Assembly: GCA_020636315.1 (NCBI GenBank)
Contig: JACJYA010000011.1
Location: 186,001-250,000, forward strand
Length of the DNA: 64,000 bases
Origin: Lewinellaceae bacterium
Lineage (GTDB): Bacteria; Bacteroidota; Bacteroidia; Chitinophagales; Saprospiraceae
Direction of reading: 5' to 3'
Positions 1-7,854 of this stretch are shown here, one piece after another (the first letter of the stretch is position 1; each line of letters opens with the position of its first letter). The translations under genes and the position numbers were made by a program. The notes beneath the pieces were generated by a model. The model saw only the letters and a list, made by a program, of their open reading frames with translations, was not told the DNA's origin and did no database searches.

Positions 1-1
1 T

Positions 2-964
2 GTCCCCGCCGCCTGGGCCCAATCCGAAAAGCCCCTCGACATCGCGCGGCGCTACCTGGCCGGACAGCGGGAGAAATGGCAGCTCACCGAAGCCGACATC
101 AGCGATCTCCGGATAACCGGACAATACGAAACCCGGCACAACGGCGCCACCCACCTCTACCTGGTCCAGCAGCATCAGGGCATCGAGCTGTTCAACGCCA
201 TCAGCGGCTTTCACATTACAAGAGAAGGGCGCGTCGCCTTTGCCACCAACCGCTTCACCTCCGGACTGGCCGACAAAGTGAATGCCACCCGGCCCCTGTT
301 TTCTGCCTTTGACGCCATCAAAAGCGCCGCCGCCTATCTCGGCCTGCCGCTTACCGGCGAGCTGGAACAGAAAGGCCGGAAAGACAATCACTTTTATGCT
401 TTCGAAGGAGGCGCTGTATCCGATTCCGACATCGGCGTGCGCCTGGTTTATCAACTGATGGATGACGGAAATGCCCGCCTGGCCTGGTGCCTGGCCATCG
501 ACCGCCCCGATGACAACAACTACTGGAACCTCCGCGTGGACGCCCTCACCGGCGCCATACTGAGCAAAGACAACTGGACCGCATCCTGTACCTTTCCCTC
601 GCTCGCCGAAGCAATATGCGAAGGTGATGCCTCGTCCAACGAAGCTGCTAGTGCTGATCGGAAATCGCAGCTCGGCTGTTCACAAGGAACTGAAAGCCAG
701 CATTGGGTATTCAAAAAATCACAGGTGCTTAAACAGCCTCAAGCAAAATACACAGAAAGTAACCCCCACCCCCACCACCCCCTCTCACTCCCTCTCCCTC
801 TCCCTCTCCCCCTCACCCCCTCTCCTGACCAAACCGACGCCCAATACCGGGTCTATCCCATCCCTCTGGAAAACCCTGAGGAGGGAAGCCGCGAGTTGCT
901 GCTCAATCCTCATGACCCCATCGCTTCTCCCTTCGGCTGGCACGATACCGACGGGCAGGAATAG
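2..964 (+). CDS. M36 (fungalysin-like) metalloprotease, N-terminal propeptide part; partial and frameshifted
   Basis: Reading frame 2 is open from the left edge of the window, so the true start lies outside. The first ~200 residues resemble the FTP/propeptide region of secreted M36 metalloproteases, which keeps the enzyme inactive and aids folding. The stretch coding YRVYPIPLENPEEGSREL and later SPFGWHDTDG is typical of the segment just before the M36 catalytic domain. The frame ends at TAG 962-964 inside that conserved segment; the homology then continues in frame 3 (EYTITRGNNVYAYRDP, to the TAA at 1017) and then in frame 1 (from about 1015). The product as written is therefore a truncated propeptide. 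Residues encoded at about 630-830 are low-complexity and unlike the family. Confidence 0.6.
   Translation, partial: VPAAWAQSEKPLDIARRYLAGQREKWQLTEADISDLRITGQYETRHNGATHLYLVQQHQGIELFNAISGFHITREGRVAFATNRFTSGLADKVNATRPLFSAFDAIKSAAAYLGLPLTGELEQKGRKDNHFYAFEGGAVSDSDIGVRLVYQLMDDGNARLAWCLAIDRPDDNNYWNLRVDALTGAILSKDNWTASCTFPSLAEAICEGDASSNEAASADRKSQLGCSQGTESQHWVFKKSQVLKQPQAKYTESNPHPHHPLSLPLPLPLPLTPSPDQTDAQYRVYPIPLENPEEGSRELLLNPHDPIASPFGWHDTDGQE
640..835. repeat. low-complexity CT-rich tract inside the M36 gene
   Basis: A run of CCCTCT/CCCTCTCC units at about 771-830, preceded by a stretch with none of the base composition of the flanking codons. It lies between two pieces of otherwise recognisable M36 propeptide sequence. 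It looks like a local microsatellite-type expansion or insertion in the linker before the catalytic domain. Confidence 0.5.
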
Positions 965-993
965 TACAGAGTACACCATCACCCGAGGAAATA

Positions 994-3633
994 ATGTGTA
1001 TGCCTACCGGGACCCCTAACGGTACCAACAGCCCTGCCGGCGATGAGCCCGACGGCGGCCCCGGCCTGGTTTTCGATTTCCCGCTCGACCTTTCCCAGGA
1101 ACCGGAAACTTACCGGGAAGCTTCGATCACCCAGCTGTTTTACACCAGCAACTTCATGCACGACTTTGCCTACGCCTACGGCTTTGATGAAGCGGCCGGC
1201 AATTTCCAGCAAAACAATTACGGCAACGGGGGGACAGCCGGAGACCCGGTGAAAGCCGAGTCGCAGGATGGCAGCGGTTTCAACAATGCCTACTTCACCA
1301 CACCCCCCGATGGCTTTTCCGGGCGTTTGGAGATGTATCGCTGGACCTCTCCCGGCAACATCTTTTCCGTAACCGCTCCTGAGGCCATCGCCGGTTTCTT
1401 CGAAGTACGCCCGGCTCTTTTCGGTGGCCAGGTGACTGCCAGCCTGCTGGCGGGGCCTTTGGTAGAATACAATGGCGGCACCGGCCTGCCTGCCTTTGCC
1501 TGTGCTCCGGCCCAGAATGCCGCCGAGCTCAACGGCAGCGTCGCCCTGATCGACCGCGGCGGGAACTGTGATTTCGACCGCAAGTCGCTCAACGCCCAGA
1601 ATGCAGGGGCTATAGCCGTGATCATCTGCAACCACGCCGACGAACTGGTAAATATGGGGCCGGTATCGGTGGGCAACCAGGTGAACATTCCCGTCGTTTC
1701 CATGCGGTACAGCGATTGCCAGACGCTCCGGCAGTTCCTGAATGGGGGCGTAGAGGTGGCCTTTCAGCTTCCCGATGACAATGGCCCGGCGCGCCTGGAC
1801 GGCAGCCTGGACAACGTCGTCGCCGCTCACGAATACACCCACGGTATCTCCAACCGCCTGGTGGGCGGCCCCTCAACCACCAGTTGCCTGTCCAACGACG
1901 AACAGATGGGGGAGGGGTGGAGCGATTTCCTCTCGCTGGCCGCCACCGTCAAGCCCGGAGATACCGGTAATACGCCGCGTACCTACGCCAACTATGTATT
2001 GCGGCAGGGCAACAACGGGACGGGCCTGCGCCGAAAACCCTATTCTACCGATATGCAGGTCAATGGCCAGGATTATGAAGATATTGTCGGTACGACCACT
2101 TTCCAGAGCCTGGGCGAAGTGTGGACGGTAATGCTTTGGGACCTGTACTGGAAGCTGGTGGAAGTTTACGGCTGGGACCCGGACCCCATAAACGGCAGCG
2201 GCGGCAACAACCTGGCCATACAACTGGTAGTCGATGCGATGAAACTGCAGGCTTGTGACCCCGGTTTTATCGACGGCCGCGACGCCCTCCTGGCGGCTGA
2301 TGAAATGAATAACGGCGGGGCCAACGGCTGTTACATCTGGGAGGTTTTTGCCCGCCGGGGGCTGGGCTATTCGGCGGACCAGGGCAGCCGCTTTGACCGC
2401 AATGACGGCCTGGCGGCTTTTGATGTCCTTCCGGGATGCGTGAAAGAATTGAAGATCCGAAAATCCGTAACGCCTCTCGTTGAGGCCGGGCAGGAGTTTG
2501 AAGTGAGGCTTACCATTGCCAACCACAGGGAGGCTGGGGTAACCGGAGTAGCCGTGAGCGACGAGATCCCCGTGGGAACGGCCTATGTAGCAGGCTCGGC
2601 CACCGGCGCCTCTTTTGAAGTAGTGGGCGGCGAGATCCATTTTGAGATTGGAGGTATGGCCTCCGGAGAAGAACTGGAGCTGAGCTACAGGTTGGCAGCC
2701 GATATGGCCTTCCCGTCCGCCCGCCTGTTCCTCGATGATATGGAGGGCGGGCCGGATAACTGGACGACGGACAACCTCAGCCCGGCGGGTTTCGATTTCT
2801 GGTCCTATTCAGATAATGATTCCTACAGCGGAAACAACAGCTGGTATATCCGCAATACGGCCAGCGCCAATGACCAGGTTTTCCAACTGAAGGAGCCGGT
2901 GCTCATTTCCGGTGCGCAGCCCGCCCTGCGGTTCTATCACCGTTATGAAACGGAAACCGGCCTGGACGGTGGTTTTGTGGAGGTCTCCGCCGATGGAGGC
3001 GCCGTTTGGGAGCGGGTTGAAGAACTGGCTGTTCGAACGCCCTATCCGCGGCCTCTGGCCAGCAGCACGCTGGGCATACCGGAACTGCGGGCCTACTCGG
3101 GTAGTTCCGAAGGCAGCTGGCAGGATACCTATATCGACCTCAGCCCGTATCAGGGAGAGGAGCTCCTCGTCCGGTTCCGCTTCGGGAGCAACAACAGCGG
3201 CGCCCCCAATGCTTTCAACCCCGGCTGGTATGTTGACGATGTAGAGTTTATGGATATGGTGAATTACAACGGCGAGGCCTGCGTGTCTTCCGAAGAAGGC
3301 GGCCAGGCCTGCACCCGTGCGCCCTATCTGGGGACGGTGGTGGAATCAGCGGTGGTATCCGGGATTCAGGCACGGGAACAGGAACTTGCCGTGGAACTAT
3401 TCCCCAACCCCGTGCAAGGCATTTTGAACATCATGGTGCAGTCCAAAGCCCCCCGCAACCTTTCCGTAAGCCTTTACAGCCTGGACGGGCGGCAGGCTCT
3501 GGAGCAGCAATTGGGTGGCGCCGGCGGATACCAGCTCCTGCCGTTGGATGTTTCCGGCCTGCCGCCTGGCCTGTATTTTGTAAAGATCAGAGCCGGGAAG
3601 GACAGTTGGGCAGGAAAAATGGTGAAAGAATAG
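994..3633 (+). CDS. M36 (fungalysin-like) metalloprotease, catalytic part with PA domain and T9SS sorting domain
   Basis: Secreted zinc endopeptidase of family M36. Numbering from the ATG at 994: the zinc motif HEYTH starts at residue 279, and the third-ligand region MGEGWSDF has its Glu at 307. A protease-associated (PA) insert occupies roughly residues 150-250 (LIDRGGNCDF). After the catalytic domain come a DUF11-like beta-sandwich (about 490-570), a jelly-roll-like ectodomain with WYVDDVEF, and a C-terminal T9SS sorting domain (VELFPNPVQG ... GLYFVKI). The ATG at 994 is probably only the first in-frame ATG after a frameshift. The natural protein starts upstream of the window and reaches this frame through two +1 shifts near 950-965 and 1013-1018. 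Removing one C from the CCCC run at 1012-1015 restores the expected DPNG. Confidence 0.85.
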   Translation: MCMPTGTPNGTNSPAGDEPDGGPGLVFDFPLDLSQEPETYREASITQLFYTSNFMHDFAYAYGFDEAAGNFQQNNYGNGGTAGDPVKAESQDGSGFNNAYFTTPPDGFSGRLEMYRWTSPGNIFSVTAPEAIAGFFEVRPALFGGQVTASLLAGPLVEYNGGTGLPAFACAPAQNAAELNGSVALIDRGGNCDFDRKSLNAQNAGAIAVIICNHADELVNMGPVSVGNQVNIPVVSMRYSDCQTLRQFLNGGVEVAFQLPDDNGPARLDGSLDNVVAAHEYTHGISNRLVGGPSTTSCLSNDEQMGEGWSDFLSLAATVKPGDTGNTPRTYANYVLRQGNNGTGLRRKPYSTDMQVNGQDYEDIVGTTTFQSLGEVWTVMLWDLYWKLVEVYGWDPDPINGSGGNNLAIQLVVDAMKLQACDPGFIDGRDALLAADEMNNGGANGCYIWEVFARRGLGYSADQGSRFDRNDGLAAFDVLPGCVKELKIRKSVTPLVEAGQEFEVRLTIANHREAGVTGVAVSDEIPVGTAYVAGSATGASFEVVGGEIHFEIGGMASGEELELSYRLAADMAFPSARLFLDDMEGGPDNWTTDNLSPAGFDFWSYSDNDSYSGNNSWYIRNTASANDQVFQLKEPVLISGAQPALRFYHRYETETGLDGGFVEVSADGGAVWERVEELAVRTPYPRPLASSTLGIPELRAYSGSSEGSWQDTYIDLSPYQGEELLVRFRFGSNNSGAPNAFNPGWYVDDVEFMDMVNYNGEACVSSEEGGQACTRAPYLGTVVESAVVSGIQAREQELAVELFPNPVQGILNIMVQSKAPRNLSVSLYSLDGRQALEQQLGGAGGYQLLPLDVSGLPPGLYFVKIRAGKDSWAGKMVKE

Positions 3634-3658
3634 CGGTAACGGCATCAAAACAGGTGAA

Positions 3659-4117
3659 ATGAACAGAAAAGCCTTGCTGGAGATATTGTTCTGGGCATTT
3701 ACGGCCCTCGTAGCTGCGATTGTATTATTACCGATCATCAATGAGGTGGAAGGGTATCCCTTTTTCTTTATCAACGTCGTTTATATCGTAACGGCCATTA
3801 CCGTGACCCGTTATTTGTTCCTGCTGCCGCATACTTTTCTTGCCCACCGGCAGGTGCTTAAGATCGCCCTGGTTTTTCTGTGCATCCCTTTCGTTTTCTA
3901 CCTCATCCAGGAATTGAACCATTTCCAGGTATTTATTGACGAAGAAGGGCTGGATGCGCTGGTGGGCAACCTGCCTTACCGCCGCCGTAACAACATGGTG
4001 GATTACATCCGCAGCCAGATGATCCTGTTTGCCACCGGCAGCATTATCAGCTCGGTTGCCTTTCCCTTCCGGCTGATCGTATCCGTCTGGCGGACCCGGA
4101 ACAGGGGGACGGCGTAG
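3659..4117 (+). CDS. small integral membrane protein, unknown function
   Basis: A 152-residue protein with about four hydrophobic segments: residues 8-27 (FWAFTALVAAIVLLPI), 37-57, 68-87 and 120-140. The third and fourth are separated by a charged loop containing YRRRNNM. The start ATG is 26 nt after the protease stop, so it may be co-transcribed with that gene. I do not recognise a family. The arginine-rich C-terminal tail suggests a cytoplasmic end. Confidence 0.7.
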   Translation: MNRKALLEILFWAFTALVAAIVLLPIINEVEGYPFFFINVVYIVTAITVTRYLFLLPHTFLAHRQVLKIALVFLCIPFVFYLIQELNHFQVFIDEEGLDALVGNLPYRRRNNMVDYIRSQMILFATGSIISSVAFPFRLIVSVWRTRNRGTA

Positions 4118-4131
4118 GGGGGGATGATTTA

Positions 4132-4533
4132 TGCGAATCAGGTGCTAAACGAAGACTATTATTGAAGTCCCGTAGGGACGAAATATCGGTAGATCATGCC
4201 ACGGGGAAGCATTGCCCGTGCCGTCCGCGAGCGCTGAGGCCTCCGCCAGAGGCTTCAGCCGCCGGTGGAAGCTGCTCAGCGGCCTCCGTCGGCCATAGCC
4301 TTTGGCGGCGGACGAGGCGCTAGGTACGGCACATTCCCCCGAAGGAAACAAAAATATGCCGTACCCTTCTTCGTAGGCAGAAGCCCACTTCGACGGGCGG
4401 AGGCCTACGGCACGGAAGGGCCTTCTGAATGCCTTTCTTCCGATATTTTGTACCTGACGGCACAAATTCCGCCGGGAGCCGAGCCACACGTGAACCTCAC
4501 ATTGCTTTTGGGCAATTTAGCCCCTGATTCGCA
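4132..4533. repeat. fold-back intergenic element with ~18-bp terminal inverted repeats
   Basis: The left end TGCGAATCAGGTGCTAAA (4132-4149) is matched in inverted orientation at 4516-4533 with one mismatch. Similarity of the two arms continues inward: both contain AAATATCGG followed by AGA, and GTGCCGT near AGGCCTCCGCC. A perfect hairpin GTCCC-GTA-GGGAC lies at 4167-4179. It has no convincing ORF. It resembles the dispersed non-coding repeats common in Bacteroidota intergenic space; MITE-like origin is inference. Confidence 0.6.
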
Positions 4534-4783
4534 TGATTTATGATGTTTGATGTGTAGCCCTCTCTTATTTGGTGTTGTTGTTGGACGGTTCGATTGTTTG
4601 ATGGTTGGTGGGGATAGTTCAGATAAGAAACCAGAAACTCAGAAACCCAGAACAACCCCAGTTGGTACTTGAGCCTTCCGGGAGTATTGAAGAAACTTTT
4701 CCAGGAACAATTTTTTCTTTCCTAAAGCCTCTCCTAACAAGCTAATAATCATTATATTGTAAGGTTAATAAAACCTTTCTACG
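4534..4783. other. gene-free spacer
   Basis: AT-richer stretch with short runs of the AAACCAGAAACTCAGAAACCCAG type (about 4628-4651), which recur at 43150-43205. It presumably holds the promoter of the GNAT gene at 4784. I see no further gene. Confidence 0.4.
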
Positions 4784-5335
4784 ATGGAAGCGGCCATCCT
4801 GCGCGTGGATGAGTTTACCGAGCTTCACCCTCCCGGTGTCGAGTTGGCAGGGCCGTTGTTCCGGCTGATCGATGCTCAGCGGCATTACCTGCGGCACTGG
4901 CTGGAATGGGTTGACGGGGCCAGCGGATACGATGATATGCGGAAGATGATCCTGGATGCCATTCGTTACCGGGCCGGGGGGCAGCGCTGCACCTTCATTA
5001 TCGTTTTCCAGGGAGAAGTAGCCGGCTCGGTAGGATTTGTGCGCATTGACCGGAGCCATCGGAAAGCCGAACTCGGCTACTGGCTCAGCCGGAACCTGCA
5101 GGGAAGGGGCATCGTGACCCGGTGCTGCCGCCGCCTGATAGATTATGCCTTCAACGAACTGATGCTCAACCGGATCATTATCCGGGCTCCTAAGCAAAAC
5201 TTTCCCAGCCAGGGTGTTCCCCGCCGCCTGGGCTTCTGCCACGAAGGAACCCTTCGGCAGGACAACCAGCTCCGCGGAAGTTTTTACGATATCGAACTGT
5301 ACAGCCTCCTCCGGAAAGACCTGGCCTTACAATAA
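4784..5335 (+). CDS. GNAT acetyltransferase, RimJ/RimL type
   Basis: A 183-residue acetyl-CoA-dependent N-acetyltransferase. The layout matches the RimL/RimJ branch: N-terminal strand-helix region with RLIDAQRHYLRHWLEWVD, central GSVGFVRID strand, ELGYWLSRNLQGRGIVTR as motif A (acetyl-CoA pyrophosphate loop Q-G-R-G-I-V), then LNRIIIRA and a C-terminal RRLGFCHEGTLR segment. RimL acetylates the N-terminal Ser of ribosomal protein L7/L12, but many paralogues act on other substrates, so no specific target is assigned. Monocistronic between two spacers. Confidence 0.85.
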   Translation: MEAAILRVDEFTELHPPGVELAGPLFRLIDAQRHYLRHWLEWVDGASGYDDMRKMILDAIRYRAGGQRCTFIIVFQGEVAGSVGFVRIDRSHRKAELGYWLSRNLQGRGIVTRCCRRLIDYAFNELMLNRIIIRAPKQNFPSQGVPRRLGFCHEGTLRQDNQLRGSFYDIELYSLLRKDLALQ

Positions 5336-5377
5336 GAACTCGTCCTGATTACAACAATTGGCCTTCAAATAAGCTCT
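5333..5377. repeat. decayed copy of the AGAGCTTGT-type fold-back element
   Basis: GGCCTTCAAATAAGCTCT at 5360-5377 differs by one base from the right terminus of the element at 34024-34186. The left side (AAGAACTCGTCCTGA, from 5334) is a weak inverted partner. Probably a short remnant. Confidence 0.35.
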
Positions 5378-5427
5378 ACTGCGCATTTCTCCTCCTTCCA
5401 AAAAAATGCACCGGAAGTTTTAAAATT

Positions 5428-5486
5428 TTTTGTTTTATACAATTTTTTGTTTTAACTTGCCAACCAAATATTTGGCTTTTGTTTTA
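5428..5486. promoter_or_regulatory. repeated TTTTGTTTTA boxes, putative autoregulatory operator
   Basis: TTTTGTTTTA occurs exactly at 5428-5437, 5445-5454 and 5477-5486, all within 75 nt upstream of the S24-type regulator. Between boxes two and three lies a perfect 12-bp palindrome CCAAATATTTGG (5464-5475). The related sequence TGAAACAAAA (its complement) recurs just downstream of the gene at 6261 and 6307. Clustering beside a DNA-binding repressor suggests operator sites. Binding is inferred. Confidence 0.5.
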
Positions 5487-5502
5487 AACGAAAACCCTCA
5501 TC

Positions 5503-6237
5503 ATGATCAGAGAAGACAGGCTCGAACTCAACGAGCGGTTCATCAAGGTATTTCGGATGTTGGAAGAAAGAGGCGAGATCGTCAAAAATGACCGGAACGG
5601 CAAGGGCATGGGCGATTTTGCGGAACGCATTCTCGGCAACCGCGCCTACGGCCACATTATCCGGGCATTCCTAAACTCCGACGACAAAAGGTGCATCGAT
5701 TACCGACACGCCCGGACGCTCTGCCAGGAGTATGGGATCAATGAATCTTATATGCTGGACGGAGAAGGGGAGCCCTTTGGCATCGAAATGCCCAAACCGC
5801 CCAAAATAGAAGATGCGATGCCTTATCAGGGCAATATCCTTTTTACCACCACCGAGGCATTCGCCGGCGCGGCGGTTGACGTCGGAGGTTTCACCCGGGA
5901 AAATTACGAGTTTTTCAGCCTGCCCGGCCTTTCGGGCAGCGGCATGGTCGCCTTTCCCATCAAGGGAAACAGTATGGAGCCGGTCATTCTGGATGGCGAC
6001 ATGGTTATCTGTAAGGAGATCAGCAGCCTGTATGATATTCGGGACAACAAGATATACGCCGTCAAGAACAATGGCCAGCTTTGGGTGAAATACGTTCAAT
6101 GCGTCACCGGGTCAAGAGGGCGGGTCACTCACCTCAAGCTGATCTCCGCCAACCACCTGGAACACGACCCCTTTGTGGAAGAGGTAAACGAATATACCCG
6201 GATCTATCAGGTCATCCGCAGGGTCAGCGACCTTTGA
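5503..6237 (+). CDS. S24/LexA-like autocleaving transcriptional regulator
   Basis: A 244-residue two-domain repressor-type protein. The N-terminal ~95 residues are helical and contain the segment YRHARTLCQEYGINESYMLDGEGEP in pieces typical of phage-type HTH regulators of Bacteroidota. The C-terminal half is an S24 peptidase fold: candidate cleavage dipeptide Ala121-Gly122 (AFAG), nucleophile Ser157 (KGNSMEP) and Lys196 (WVKYV). Such proteins self-cleave on RecA filament stimulation and then release DNA, so a stress- or SOS-responsive role is plausible. Repeated operator-like boxes lie upstream, and a 15-bp perfect inverted repeat lies just after the stop. It is shorter in motif terms than LexA itself; a prophage-type or accessory regulator is an alternative. 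Confidence 0.8.
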   Translation: MIREDRLELNERFIKVFRMLEERGEIVKNDRNGKGMGDFAERILGNRAYGHIIRAFLNSDDKRCIDYRHARTLCQEYGINESYMLDGEGEPFGIEMPKPPKIEDAMPYQGNILFTTTEAFAGAAVDVGGFTRENYEFFSLPGLSGSGMVAFPIKGNSMEPVILDGDMVICKEISSLYDIRDNKIYAVKNNGQLWVKYVQCVTGSRGRVTHLKLISANHLEHDPFVEEVNEYTRIYQVIRRVSDL

Positions 6238-6255
6238 CCTGCCTTTCTGCTGATT

Positions 6256-6292
6256 CTTGTTGAAACAAAAATGTGCCTTTTGTTTCAACAAG
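6256..6292. promoter_or_regulatory. perfect 15-bp inverted repeat after the S24 regulator
   Basis: CTTGTTGAAACAAAA (6256-6270) and its exact reverse complement (6278-6292) are separated by 7 nt. The arms carry the TGAAACAAAA/TTTTGTTTCA sequence related to the boxes upstream of the regulator. It may act as an RNA hairpin or as a binding site; a run of A follows at 6310-6320. Confidence 0.5.
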
Positions 6293-6396
6293 GCTGTGGC
6301 CATCGCACTGAAACAAAAAAAAAGACGGCCAGGCTGGCCCGGCACTTGCCGGATAGCCTGGTTAGAAATGCATATCCTGCTGTTTTTTGATTTGCT

Positions 6397-6430
6397 CTCC
6401 CGGGTTGCCCACAATTCGGGAGTTTTTTTT
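6397..6430 (+). terminator. rho-independent terminator
   Basis: The stem CTCCCG (6397-6402) / CGGGAG (6417-6422) is followed by eight T (6423-6430). It would end the transcript of the S24 regulator and abuts the stop codon of the convergent DUF4197 gene. Confidence 0.65.
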
Positions 6431-7142
6431 AGTCCTGCCGGGCAAAAACCTTTTTCAAAAGATCTGTAGTACGGGCGCTGATGTCATTGCGGATGGTGCG
6501 CTCCTTTTTTTCCACCATGGAAAAGAGCCCTTTAAGCGCTTCCTGGGTGACGTAATCGCCGAGGTCGGGGTTGGCCTTTTCTACAAATGGGATGCTGTTG
6601 TAGGTATTGACGGCATCGGACCAGTAATCGCGCGCATTGAATTTGTCCAGGGATTCTATGATCACGGGGCTGAACTCCTGGTAGAGCGCGTCATAAGTTG
6701 TGCGGTGCAGATATTGAGTGGCGGCGTCATCCTGTCCCATGAGGATGTCCATGGCATCGGCGAAAGTCATCTGTTTGATGGCATTGACAAAGATCGGTTT
6801 GGCCTTTTTGGCAGCGTCTTCTGCTCCCCGGTTGATCTTTTCCAGTATGGTTTCCTCCACAGTTCTGAAACCGGGAACGTTTTGCAGTTTTTCGGTGACT
6901 TTCCGGGCTTCCGGAGGGAGAAGGATTTTGTACGGGCTTTTGTAATAGCCATCTTCCTGGGAAAGGCGCTGCGCCCCCTCTGAAATTCCGAACTCCAGCG
7001 CCTGTTTCAGGCCGGCGGCCACTTCGGCGGTGGTCAGGCCCTGAGCGCTACCTGCCAAGGTGTCGAGAGTGCTCTGGATCTGCTGGGCGGTACAGCCCAT
7101 TAGGAAGGTGGCCATCAGCAATACAGCAATTTTCTTCAGCAT
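6429..7142 (-). CDS. DUF4197 lipoprotein
   Basis: A 237-residue protein with a lipobox signal peptide: MLKKIAVLLMATFLMGC, the Cys at about residue 17 being the lipidation site. The rest matches the DUF4197 family: GLTTAEVAAGLKQALEFG near the start, then repeated helical segments (ALYQEFSPVIIESLDK, ITQ-type helices, DLLKKVF at the end). The family is common in Bacteroidota and Proteobacteria and has no established function; the protein should sit in the periplasm or outer membrane. It lies downstream of folB on the same strand with a 69-nt gap containing a small AACGGG/CCCGTT hairpin (7165-7191). Confidence 0.85.
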   Translation of the reverse strand: MLKKIAVLLMATFLMGCTAQQIQSTLDTLAGSAQGLTTAEVAAGLKQALEFGISEGAQRLSQEDGYYKSPYKILLPPEARKVTEKLQNVPGFRTVEETILEKINRGAEDAAKKAKPIFVNAIKQMTFADAMDILMGQDDAATQYLHRTTYDALYQEFSPVIIESLDKFNARDYWSDAVNTYNSIPFVEKANPDLGDYVTQEALKGLFSMVEKKERTIRNDISARTTDLLKKVFARQD

Positions 7143-7211
7143 AACAATTGTTATTTTTTGGTAGAACGGGAATAGTTAGGTTATACCCGTTAGGAAAAAG
7201 TTATTTTTTGC

Positions 7212-7697
7212 CTATTCTCCGAACATGGGGATTTCGATCTCACCGTGGGTGGCCATCACCCAGGCGTTATCGACCCGGCCCCCCAGCGGAGGATGCAGTT
7301 TTTTCAGGCGCACCAGAACCCCTTCCACGTTGTCAAAATAATCCGTGATGCGTTCGGCAATGTTTTCCACCAGAGTTTCGAGCAGGTGGGTAGGCTCTTT
7401 CATCTCTGCCTGGCAGAGGAGATAGACCGTTTCATAATTGACGGTAGTGGGCCGGTGCTTGTCTTTTTCCGGCTTTTTACTTCTTTTGATGCCGATCTCC
7501 TTGAGGGACATGTCATTTTCTTTGAGCGTTTCCTCTACTTCATCCAGGTCTGCATAAAGGTCATCGGTAAACTTGGTGAGAACGGTTTCGGCGTTGACAT
7601 AAACATCGAGGATGAAATCGTTGCCTAGTATCCGTTCCTCTTCGTAGTATCCGTGGTAGGCAAAAAAGCGCATACCTTCGAGGGCAATGGTGGCCAT
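7212..7697 (-). CDS. folB: dihydroneopterin aldolase-like protein (FolB family) with an internal insertion
   Basis: FolB converts 7,8-dihydroneopterin to 6-hydroxymethyl-dihydropterin in folate synthesis. The first ~35 residues (MATIALEGMRFFAYHGYYEEER) and the C-terminal half (NYETVYLLCQ, LLETLVENIAERI, VRLKKLHPPLGG) fit the family. The start at 7697 (MATIALEG) was chosen because the family begins there; upstream in-frame residues show no conservation. At 161 residues it is about 40 longer than usual. The excess is a charged segment at about residues 55-85 (LKENDMSLKEIG, KRSKKPEKDKHRP) placed between the two conserved parts. That may be an external loop or may indicate a divergent function. 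Confidence 0.75.
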   Translation of the reverse strand: MATIALEGMRFFAYHGYYEEERILGNDFILDVYVNAETVLTKFTDDLYADLDEVEETLKENDMSLKEIGIKRSKKPEKDKHRPTTVNYETVYLLCQAEMKEPTHLLETLVENIAERITDYFDNVEGVLVRLKKLHPPLGGRVDNAWVMATHGEIEIPMFGE

Positions 7698-7854
7698 ATC
7701 CAGTGATTTATTGTGTCCGGGGCTAAAATAAGGAATATTGATCCTGAAGTGGCCAAAATTCGGCAGCAACTTTCCGGGAACGGAGCGAAGAAGAGCCGAA
7801 ATGCTTACCTTTGCGGTGATCAAAGAACCTAACCAAAATCCAAAAATCTAAATA

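Noticed and set aside
6387..6983. 198-codon + strand frame opposite DUF4197
   Set aside because: Antisense shadow of a recognised gene on the minus strand.
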